Assembly: GCA_011046015.1 (NCBI GenBank)
Contig: DSBO01000098.1
Location: 1 to 5,514, forward strand
Direction of reading: 5' to 3'
DNA: 5,514 bases
DNA from: Thioalkalivibrio sp.
GTDB taxonomy: Bacteria > Pseudomonadota > Gammaproteobacteria > SpSt-1174
Numbering within the stretch: position 1 is the stretch's first letter; each line of letters begins with the position of its first letter. The notes under the pieces were generated by a model that was not told the origin of the DNA, did not search any database, and was given only the letters and a program-made list of their open reading frames with translations. This document shows positions 1-5,442 of this stretch, one piece after another. The translations under genes and the position numbers were made by a program.

Positions 1-59
1 CCGTAGAACAGGCCGCGAAACGCGGTATAAAAGGGGGATGCCTCGTGGGCGGCGCTCAT
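1..59 (-). CDS. 5' end of an unidentified gene, cut by the window edge
   Basis: Only the first 19 codons are visible, reading MSAAHEASPFYTAFRGLFY before the window ends. The ATG overlaps the TGA of the TetR gene as ATGA, and a good Shine-Dalgarno sequence (GGAGAG, 8 bases before the ATG) lies inside the end of the TetR gene. This arrangement is typical of translational coupling, so the gene is very probably co-transcribed with the repressor. Too little sequence is present to name a family. The aromatic run near residues 10-19 could lead into a hydrophobic segment, but this is a guess. Confidence 0.6.
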   Translation of the reverse strand, partial: MSAAHEASPFYTAFRGLFY

Positions 60-652
60 GGTGTCGTCTCTCCGGGATTCAGGCTGCCGATCCATTGCCG
101 CATGCGCGCCACTTCATAGCGCAGGAAGTCCTTGTCTTTGTAGGTGTAGACGAGCAGCGTGGTGCCCTGGATGCAAGCCAGCAGGTGCATGGCCAGCATG
201 CGCGCCTCGTCCGTGAAACCCATGCCGCGAAACTGGCGCTCCATCCAGTCACGAAACACGTCGAACATGCCTGCCGCCTTCTGCTGCAGCGCCTGCTGGC
301 GCTTGCCGAGTTCGGCGTTCAGCGTGCCGAAGCGACAGCCGTAGCGGGTGATGTCGTCGCCACGCCCGGCGATGATGTCGGTTAGGGCGAGCAGGCGTGC
401 ACGGGGGCAATCCAGGCGCGATTCCAGCCCCTCGAGCATGCCGGCCACGCCGTCCATGCGGCAATGGATGACGTTCTCGAGGATCTCGTCCTTGGTCTTG
501 AAGTAGTAATAGAAATTGCCGCGGGGAATCTCGGCGACCTGGGCGATGTCGCTGAAGGAGGTGGCGTTGTAGCCCTGCTCGTAGAACAGCCGATCGGCTG
601 CTTCCACGATGCGCTGGCGGTTCTGGATGCCCTTTATGCGGGATGTGTCCAT
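56..652 (-). CDS. TetR/AcrR-family transcriptional regulator
   Basis: A 198-residue protein, normal length for the TetR family, which are dimeric repressors released from DNA by a ligand. The N-terminus carries the TetR DNA-binding domain: a first helix around residues 11-28 (IVEAADRLFYEQGYNATS), then the helix-turn-helix at about 32-51 ending in the typical NFYYYFKTKDEIL. The C-terminal ligand and dimer region has the stretch GCRFGTLNAELG at about 105-116, seen in several AcrR-like repressors. Cysteines lie at 64, 82, 106 and 160; thiol sensing is possible but unproven. The ATG at 652 is preferred over upstream in-frame starts because the homologous region begins there and GAGGTG sits 5 bases before it. 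It lies 76 bases after the DsrE2-like gene with a hairpin between, and overlaps the next gene by ATGA. It may control its own unit; the ligand is unknown. Confidence 0.93.
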   Translation of the reverse strand: MDTSRIKGIQNRQRIVEAADRLFYEQGYNATSFSDIAQVAEIPRGNFYYYFKTKDEILENVIHCRMDGVAGMLEGLESRLDCPRARLLALTDIIAGRGDDITRYGCRFGTLNAELGKRQQALQQKAAGMFDVFRDWMERQFRGMGFTDEARMLAMHLLACIQGTTLLVYTYKDKDFLRYEVARMRQWIGSLNPGETTP

Positions 653-692
653 GGCCACACCTCGATGGCCTGCGTGAAGAAGGCCCGAAACG

Positions 693-720
693 ATGACGGC
701 CACCCGAAGGTGGCCGTCAT
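693..720 (-). terminator. Perfect hairpin with UUCG loop between the DsrE2 and TetR genes
   Basis: A perfect 12-bp inverted repeat (atgacggccacc / ggtggccgtcat) encloses four bases. Read on the transcribed minus strand the loop is C(UUCG)G, the extra-stable tetraloop. It starts 8 bases after the DsrE2 stop and ends 40 bases before the TetR start. The 3' side continues CGTTTCGGGCC, so there is no proper T-run. It may be a weak or partial terminator, or an mRNA 3'-end stabiliser lowering repressor expression relative to DsrE2. I see no convincing promoter between it and the TetR gene, which favours partial read-through. Confidence 0.6.
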
Positions 721-728
721 GCCCTGCA

Positions 729-1196
729 TCAGATGTACAGGCAGATATCGGATTCGCCGGCGAACTCGAAGAAGGTGGCGGCGCCACCGAACTCGATGCC
801 CTCGATGAACTCGCTCGGGTTCATTTCGAACAGGTCGACGGTCATCTGGCAGGCCACCATGCGCACCTCGGCCTCCACGCACAGTTCGCGCAGGTCTTCG
901 AGGCTGGCCACGCCCTTGGAGGCCATCTTCTTCTTCATCATCATGGTCATCACGCTCTGCATGCCCGGCAGCGCCTGCACGAGTACCGGCATCGGCATCG
1001 GCATCGGCATGCCCGGGTTGCCCAGCGAGGTGACCTTCAGGTCCAGCTTCTTCTTCAGCAGCTGCAGGCCATAGAAGGTGAAGAACACTTCGGTTTCATA
1101 GCCAAGCGCAGCGGCGGTGGACGCCAGGATGAACGGGGGGTAAGCCCAGTCCAGCGTGCCCTTGGTAGCAATAATTGCGAGTTTCTTTTCGCTCAT
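729..1196 (-). CDS. DsrE2-like (DsrE/DsrF/DrsH-like) sulfur-relay family protein
   Basis: A 155-residue protein of the DsrE2 type, a family that carries sulfur as a cysteine persulfide or partners with rhodanese and TusA proteins in sulfur-oxidising bacteria. Seen here: an N-terminal beta strand and loop (KLAIIATKGTLDWAYPPF, residues 5-22), EVFFTFYGLQLLKKK (36-50) with the family's FxGLxxL pattern, a Met-rich middle (62-91), and ACQMTVDLF at 115-123 whose Cys116 is the expected active cysteine. Further cysteines are at 106 and 152. The C-terminus GIEFGGAATFFE (133-144) is also family-like. The start at 1196 is chosen because AGGAGA lies 7 bases upstream and the homology starts there; a longer frame to 1265 would run through the promoter. 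It is first in a unit with a TetR regulator and has no rhodanese or tusA gene beside it. The exact sulfur donor and acceptor cannot be told from sequence. Confidence 0.88.
   Translation of the reverse strand: MSEKKLAIIATKGTLDWAYPPFILASTAAALGYETEVFFTFYGLQLLKKKLDLKVTSLGNPGMPMPMPMPVLVQALPGMQSVMTMMMKKKMASKGVASLEDLRELCVEAEVRMVACQMTVDLFEMNPSEFIEGIEFGGAATFFEFAGESDICLYI
987..1010. repeat. Four perfect tandem copies of the hexamer cggcat, in frame
   Basis: Four exact copies of a 6-base unit inside the DsrE2-like gene encode Met-Pro four times (residues 63-70) on the minus strand. Because the unit is two codons long, gain or loss of copies would keep the frame and change only the number of Met-Pro pairs. 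The surrounding protein is also Met-rich (MTMMMKKKM at 83-91). Confidence 0.9.
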
Positions 1197-1236
1197 CGGC
1201 TTATCTCCTGCCTGTGGATGCGTAATCAGCAGGCTG

Positions 1237-1265
1237 AACCTAAGACACCCGTCTGACTTTGTCAA
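1237..1265 (-). promoter_or_regulatory. Sigma70-type promoter for the DsrE2/TetR unit
   Basis: On the minus strand a perfect -35 box TTGACA (1265-1260) is followed after exactly 17 bases by TAGGTT (1242-1237), which keeps the important T, A and final T of the -10 consensus. The predicted transcript would begin near 1230, giving a leader of about 34 bases before the DsrE2-like ATG. Two short inverted repeats fall inside: TGAC-TTT-GTCA (1254-1264, over the -35 box) and AGAC-4-GTCT (1243-1254, in the spacer). Either could be part of a repressor site, but both are short. Confidence 0.6.
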
Positions 1266-1322
1266 GAAAATGTTAGATCAGCGTCATATTCGCGCCACAC
1301 GACGCGCGCCCGGGGCGGATAC

Positions 1323-1351
1323 AAAAAGGCCGGCGCAATGCGCCGGCCTTT
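1323..1351 (-). terminator. Intrinsic terminator ending the corrinoid operon
   Basis: A perfect 12-bp stem (aaaggccggcgc / gcgccggccttt) with a 3-base loop (1337-1339). On the minus strand it runs into TTTTTGT, the U-tract expected of a Rho-independent terminator. It begins 27 bases after the stop of the membrane-protein gene, and lies upstream of the promoter of the next unit, so it separates the two transcription units. The opposite strand has only a short TTT tail and is a poorer terminator. Confidence 0.9.
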
Positions 1352-1378
1352 CTGGGTTCCCGGGTTTACCTTATCAAA

Positions 1379-1903
1379 TCATGCAGTTGCGGCACCGCGC
1401 TCGCGCAGAGCCGGGATATAGCGCTCGGCCAGGCTAAAGCCGCCGAAGAACAGGACGACGAACAGCAGATCCCCGATCAGTGTGTTGCGGAAGAACGGGA
1501 TGCCCGCCGTGTAGGCCGCCATGAGGCCCTCGGCGTTGAGCGGGTACATGCCGTGACTCAGCCAGGCACCAAAATTGGTTACCAGGAAGAACAGCACCGA
1601 GCTGCCCAGTGCGGCCCCCAGGATCGGCAGCGCGCGGCGACGGCTCTGCAGCCAGAAGCCCATGACCACGGTAATCGCGAAGGCGGCGTAGACGAACAGC
1701 ATGGTCGAGTGAAACCCGATTACCAGGTCGCTGATGACGAGCGCGGCGAACGGCAACACGAAGGCCAGCTTGCGATCGGTGAAGTAGGCGCCGGCGAACA
1801 GCGCCATGGCCGCGATCGGCGCGACGTTGGGCGGGTGCGGCAGGATGCGGAACAGCGCCGCGACGATGAGGATGCCGATGAGGGTTGCCAGACGCGGATT
1901 CAT
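1379..1903 (-). CDS. Small polytopic inner-membrane protein, DUF6580-like
   Basis: A 174-residue, very hydrophobic protein with about six predicted membrane segments (roughly residues 5-21, 28-42, 45-64, 66-85, 91-110 and 139-158). Conspicuous polar or helix-breaking motifs between them are FRILPHPPN (18-26), ISDLVIGFH (57-65), VTNFGAW (108-114) and FFRNTLIGDL (137-146). I recognise this pattern as the DUF6580-type family, which has no established biochemical role that I know of. It contains no cysteine. The start at 1903 fits the membrane topology and a modest AAGGG 9 bases upstream; the longer frame overlaps the kinase gene and starts with an unrelated stretch. It is last in the operon, 31 bases after mak and just before the terminator. 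Size and layout resemble a transporter substrate-binding (ECF S-component-like) subunit, so a corrinoid or precursor transport role is a reasonable guess, not a demonstrated one. Confidence 0.8.
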   Translation of the reverse strand: MNPRLATLIGILIVAALFRILPHPPNVAPIAAMALFAGAYFTDRKLAFVLPFAALVISDLVIGFHSTMLFVYAAFAITVVMGFWLQSRRRALPILGAALGSSVLFFLVTNFGAWLSHGMYPLNAEGLMAAYTAGIPFFRNTLIGDLLFVVLFFGGFSLAERYIPALRERGAATA

Positions 1904-1934
1904 GTCGTGTTGCCCTTTTTCTTGATGTGAGACG

Positions 1935-2834
1935 TCAGTTTTCGTTCCAGAGCCAGGCCGCCCCGCGCACTCCGCTGGAATCACCGAAGTATGGCGGCAG
2001 CAGCCGGGTTGCGACCGTGTCCGAGAACACGTAGCGCCCCCACAGGCGCGGCACATGGGTATATAGCCGCTCGACGTTGGACATGCCGCCGCCGAGCACG
2101 ATCGCGTCGGGGTCGAGCACGTTGATCACGTGGGCGAGCCCGCGCGCCAGTCGGTCCTCGTAACGCGCGAGGGTCGCGTCGCAGGCAGCGTCACCCGCGG
2201 CGGCCCGCTCGACGATGGCCCGGGTGTCCAGCGTCTGGCCGGTCACGGCCTCGTGATCGCGCGCCATGGACGGGCCCGAGAGGAAGGTCTCCACGCAGCC
2301 CGACTTGCCGCAATAGCAGGCCGGGCCCGGGCGCTCCTCGTCGCGCGGCCATGGCAGGGGATTATGCCCCCATTCGCCGGCGATTGCATTGGGCCCCACC
2401 AGCGGATGGCGCCGCACCACCACGCCCGCGCCCACGCCGGTGCCGATGATCACGCCAAACACCACCTCGGCATCAGCGGCCGCCCCGTCGGTCGCCTCGG
2501 AGAGCGCGAAGCAGTTGGCATCGTTCATCATGCGAATCTCGCGACCCAGGCGGGTCTCGAGGTCACGATGAAAGGGCTGGCCGTTCAGGCAGGTGGAGTT
2601 GGAATTCTTGAGCAGGCCGGTGGCCGGCGAGATCGCCCCGGGCGTGCCGATGCCAACCGTGCCGGTCGTGCCCAGCCGCTGCTCGGCGCGCTGCACGAGG
2701 CCAGCCACGGCCTCGAGGGTGCCGGCATAGTCGCCCTGCGGCGTCTCCACGCGCTCACGCAGGCGCTCCTCGCCCGACTCGTCCAGCGCGATGATCTCGA
2801 TTTTGGTGCCCCCCAGATCGATCCCCAGGCGCAT
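1935..2834 (-). CDS. mak: ROK-family fructokinase (manno(fructo)kinase, Mak-like)
   Basis: A 299-residue cytoplasmic sugar kinase that should phosphorylate fructose (and mannose) at C6 with ATP. The N-terminal ATP-binding motif IDLGGTK is at 5-11. Asp105 in MNDANCFA (103-110) is the expected catalytic base, and IIGTGVGAG (129-137) is the second phosphate motif. The ROK zinc site is complete: His157 in GEWGHNPLPW, then Cys173, Cys175 and Cys180 in CYCGKSGC. Stretches such as NSTCLNGQPF (78-87), VLGGGMSNVERLY (246-258) and the end GDSSGVRGAAWLW (284-296) closely match what I recall of E. coli Mak (YajF), so this subgroup is a confident call. The start has GGAGGG four bases upstream. It sits between the adenosyltransferase and the membrane protein, an unexpected partner for corrinoid genes. 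Substrate remains inferred from homology. Confidence 0.93.
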   Translation of the reverse strand: MRLGIDLGGTKIEIIALDESGEERLRERVETPQGDYAGTLEAVAGLVQRAEQRLGTTGTVGIGTPGAISPATGLLKNSNSTCLNGQPFHRDLETRLGREIRMMNDANCFALSEATDGAAADAEVVFGVIIGTGVGAGVVVRRHPLVGPNAIAGEWGHNPLPWPRDEERPGPACYCGKSGCVETFLSGPSMARDHEAVTGQTLDTRAIVERAAAGDAACDATLARYEDRLARGLAHVINVLDPDAIVLGGGMSNVERLYTHVPRLWGRYVFSDTVATRLLPPYFGDSSGVRGAAWLWNEN

Positions 2835-2891
2835 TTTTCCCTCCAGAACCGGTGCGTGCGGGGATCAGGATACCATGCAGTCCGAGCCGCT

Positions 2892-3455
2892 TCAGGCGTC
2901 GTTGCCATCCAGCCGCGCCGATTGCCAGAACACCTCACCCTCCCCCGCCTCGCGCGAGATGATGCGCGCGAGCACGAACAGCAGGTCCGAGAGACGGTTG
3001 AGATAGGTGCGCGCCACGGTGGTCACCGGCTCCTCGGCGGCCAGCGCCACCAGGTGACGCTCGGAGCGTCGACACACGCTGCGCGCCAGGTGACAGGTGG
3101 CGGCGGCCAGGCCGCCGCCCGGGAGGATGAACTCCACCAGCGGCGGCAGCTCGTCGTTGAAGCTGTCGAGCGTAGCCTCCAGCCAGTCGATGCGCGCCGG
3201 GTCGAGCAGCTGCTCGCCCGGCATGCTGATCTCCGCACCGAGGTTGAAGAGATCGTGCTGCACGTCCACCAGGCAATCGGCCACTTGCGCCGGCAGCTCC
3301 AGCGCCAGTACCATGCCGACGATACTGTTGAGCTCGTCGACATCGCCCATCGCCTCAATGCGCAGGCTGTCCTTGCGCACCCGCTCGCCGGTGGAGAGGC
3401 CGGTCATGCCCTCGTCGCCGGTGCGGGTGTAGATCTTCGACAGTCGATTACCCAT
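2892..3455 (-). CDS. pduO: PduO-type ATP:cob(I)alamin adenosyltransferase
   Basis: A 187-residue cytoplasmic enzyme that transfers the adenosyl group of ATP to reduced cob(I)alamin or cob(I)inamide, giving the coenzyme form and releasing triphosphate. All hallmark motifs are present: the N-terminal ATP-binding YTRTGDEG (9-16), GDVDELNS (37-44), QHDLFNLGAE (66-75), FILPGG (109-114), the catalytic helix ARSVCRRSER (124-133) and YLNRLSDLLFVLAR (151-164). Length is right for the stand-alone family (PduO N-terminal domain, MMAB-like), which works as a trimer. The gene starts 16 bases after the receptor stop, with a weak GAGAG 9 bases before the ATG, so it is firmly in the same operon and may rely partly on translation of the gene before it. 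Names in use differ (pduO, cobO, btuR); the last two properly belong to an unrelated fold. Confidence 0.95.
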   Translation of the reverse strand: MGNRLSKIYTRTGDEGMTGLSTGERVRKDSLRIEAMGDVDELNSIVGMVLALELPAQVADCLVDVQHDLFNLGAEISMPGEQLLDPARIDWLEATLDSFNDELPPLVEFILPGGGLAAATCHLARSVCRRSERHLVALAAEEPVTTVARTYLNRLSDLLFVLARIISREAGEGEVFWQSARLDGNDA

Positions 3456-3471
3456 AGCCCAACACTCTCAG

Positions 3472-5442
3472 TCAGAACCGAACCCGCGTAGTCACCCAGA
3501 GATTGCGCTCCGGCGACGGAAAATAGGCCCGCCGCAAGGTGAACGCCTCGTCGTAACCGGTCGCCCCGTCTTCACTGTATTCCTCATCCAGCAGGTTGTT
3601 CACCCGCACGGCAAACTCCGCGGGGCCATTGGCATAGCCGAGCCGCAGGTTCACGACGCCATAGCCATCCAGGTAGCCGAACTGGTTCTCGAAGTCCCCG
3701 CCGAATCGGCGCTTGCTCACGGCCAGGTACTCCCCGTGCAGGTCCCACCGCCCGGTCAGCCGGTAATCGGCAAACAGCGAGGCCATGTGTTCCGGGACCA
3801 GGGGGATCTCGTTTCCTTCGAAACTGCCCGCCGTGATCTCGCTATCGGTATATGTATAGTTCACACCGACGCGCCTGCCGGTGGCGAGGTCCAGCCCCCA
3901 GTCGGCCATCAGGCCAACGCGGCGTGTCTCGTCCAGATTGGTGTTCGCGAACGATGCGGAGTCATATGCGATTTCGTCTTCCAGGTCGATGCGATAGACC
4001 ACCAGCTTGCCGAACTGCCGGGCACCGGAATACTCAGCACCCAGCTCATAGGAGATGCCCGTCTGGGTCTCGAGGCCCGTGGGGCCACTGACTGCATTGG
4101 TCTGCTCCTCCACCTTGGCAAAGCGGAAGTTCTGGTCCGCGCGAGCGAACAGCCGCCAATCGCCGCTGGCCTCGTAGATGACGCCCAGCGACCCGACGGC
4201 CACGTCATCGTCGAGATTCGCGCCATCCGTGAACGTGTAGGTGTCCTGTATTTCATTGTCCACCTTGGCGTAGCGCGCACCGGCGGTCAGGCTGAACTGA
4301 TTGGGCAGCGGCGTAACGCCCTGCACATAGTAGCTGCGAATCCGCTGATCGACCTGCTGCATGCCCAGGATCGATTCCAGGTAGTAGTCCGTATCCTCGA
4401 CATCGACCCCGAAGGTCAGCGTGCCCTGCCCCCAGGTATTCGCAAACGCCTTGATGAGCCGCGGGGTGAACATGTACACCTCGCGATCCTGATCGGCAGC
4501 AGGAACCGGCCAGCCTCGGAAGCTGGTTGCGAAGTCACGATAGGCACGCCGCCTGGACACTTCACCCTCCAGCAGCCACCCGTCCGGCAGCGCCTGCTGA
4601 GCACCTACACGCAGGATATCGGTATCCGTATCGGAAAAATCGTTGGCGTAGTCGTCCGCCGACTGGCGCCGGTCAGACTCCATCTCGTCGTCGAACAGGG
4701 CACCGGGCAGCTCCAGGTAATCGCGGATCACCTGTCCCTCGACGAACACCCGACCCGTGGCGTGGGCCTTGTCGAGTCGTACCAGCAGGTTGTCGTATTC
4801 CTCGGCGTTGTTGTCCCGGTAGTTGTCCGCATTGCGCGTCTCGCCGGAGACCCGCAATGAAATGCCGTCACTGATCTGCTCGACCAGGTTCAAGCGCAAC
4901 TGCTGCCGTCCATAGCTACCGACGCCGAGCTCCACTTCCGCCACGCGACCGACGGGGCGACGCAGGACGATGTTGATGACGCCCCCCACGGCCTGATTCC
5001 CGAACAGCGCCCCGGCACTGCCGCGCACGATCTCGATGCGCTCGACGTCGTTGAGCGAGATCGAACTGAGGTCCGGCGCACCGGTATCGGAGGCGTTGTT
5101 CAGGCGCCGCCCGTCCACCAGGACCAGGGTGTTGGAGCTGGCGGTCGGGCCGAAACCACGCATGTCGATCACCGCGCCCGCACCGTTGCCGAAGGTGTCT
5201 CGGACGAACACGCCAGAGCGACCTCGCAGGACCTCGGCCACGTTCTGCGCACCGCTGCGCTCGATCTCCTCCCGGGAAATGACGGTGATGCTCGCTGGCG
5301 TGATGACCTCCGTCTGCTCGCTACGGGTTGCGGAAACGACGACAGTGTCGAGCTCGTCGGCAGCCCACACAGCCGGGACGGCGGCGGCACCGCACAGGAT
5401 CAGGGAAACGGACGCCACGATGGCGCGAGACGAAACTTGCAT
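3472..5442 (-). CDS. btuB: TonB-dependent outer-membrane receptor, BtuB-like, probable corrinoid receptor
   Basis: A 656-residue outer-membrane receptor that imports a scarce nutrient using energy passed on by TonB-ExbBD. A signal peptide covers about residues 1-27 (hydrophobic core, VWA before the mature AADEL). The TonB box LDTVVVSA is at 31-38. The plug domain, about 40-165, shows ITVISREEIERSGAQNVAEVL (first 20 residues 52-71), DMRGFG (93-98), VLVDGRRLN (107-115), and ERIEIVRGSAGALFGNQAVGGVINI (begins 134). The barrel ends with NNLLDEEYSE (616-625), PSPERNLWV (642-650) and a terminal Phe, the signal for BAM insertion. An acid-rich stretch lies at 251-275. The ATG follows GGAGGG by 5 bases. 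The corrinoid assignment rests on the cobalamin adenosyltransferase just downstream and on leader features; from the protein alone, a siderophore or another substrate cannot be ruled out. It is somewhat longer than E. coli BtuB (614 residues). Confidence 0.85.
   Translation of the reverse strand: MQVSSRAIVASVSLILCGAAAVPAVWAADELDTVVVSATRSEQTEVITPASITVISREEIERSGAQNVAEVLRGRSGVFVRDTFGNGAGAVIDMRGFGPTASSNTLVLVDGRRLNNASDTGAPDLSSISLNDVERIEIVRGSAGALFGNQAVGGVINIVLRRPVGRVAEVELGVGSYGRQQLRLNLVEQISDGISLRVSGETRNADNYRDNNAEEYDNLLVRLDKAHATGRVFVEGQVIRDYLELPGALFDDEMESDRRQSADDYANDFSDTDTDILRVGAQQALPDGWLLEGEVSRRRAYRDFATSFRGWPVPAADQDREVYMFTPRLIKAFANTWGQGTLTFGVDVEDTDYYLESILGMQQVDQRIRSYYVQGVTPLPNQFSLTAGARYAKVDNEIQDTYTFTDGANLDDDVAVGSLGVIYEASGDWRLFARADQNFRFAKVEEQTNAVSGPTGLETQTGISYELGAEYSGARQFGKLVVYRIDLEDEIAYDSASFANTNLDETRRVGLMADWGLDLATGRRVGVNYTYTDSEITAGSFEGNEIPLVPEHMASLFADYRLTGRWDLHGEYLAVSKRRFGGDFENQFGYLDGYGVVNLRLGYANGPAEFAVRVNNLLDEEYSEDGATGYDEAFTLRRAYFPSPERNLWVTTRVRF

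Noticed and set aside
653..787. N-terminal extension of the TetR regulator to a start at 787
   Set aside because: The extra 45 residues would overlap the end of the DsrE2-like gene and read through the hairpin; they are low complexity and outside the TetR fold. The ATG at 652 has a proper Shine-Dalgarno sequence.
987..1010. Tandem repeat as a CRISPR or binding-site array
   Set aside because: Units are six bases with no spacers and lie in frame inside a coding region; it is a simple microsatellite.
693..1256. A 187-codon plus-strand frame opposite the DsrE2-like gene
   Set aside because: The His-rich translation mirrors the Met codons and cggcat repeat of the real gene on the minus strand and resembles no known protein.
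1197..1265. N-terminal extension of the DsrE2-like protein to a start at 1265
   Set aside because: The extension would be encoded over the -35 and -10 boxes, and the internal ATG at 1196 has AGGAGA at ideal spacing where family homology begins.
1904..2056. N-terminal extension of the membrane protein to a start at 2056
   Set aside because: It overlaps the end of the mak coding region, is Cys- and Arg-rich and unlike the hydrophobic protein that follows. The ATG at 1903 starts directly at the first membrane segment.
2835..2891. Possible separate promoter or terminator between pduO and mak
   Set aside because: The 57 bases hold a clear ribosome site for mak, but I found no convincing -35/-10 pair and no stem with a T-run, so the operon reading stands.
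2130..3491. A 453-codon open frame on the plus strand
   Set aside because: It is antisense across mak and pduO, which have full family motifs on the other strand. The translation is rich in His, Arg, Ala and Gly with no recognisable domain, as expected for a shadow frame in GC-rich DNA.
3736..4860. A 374-codon open frame on the plus strand
   Set aside because: It lies wholly antisense to the TonB receptor gene, shows no family motif and has no convincing ribosome site. It is a GC-driven shadow.
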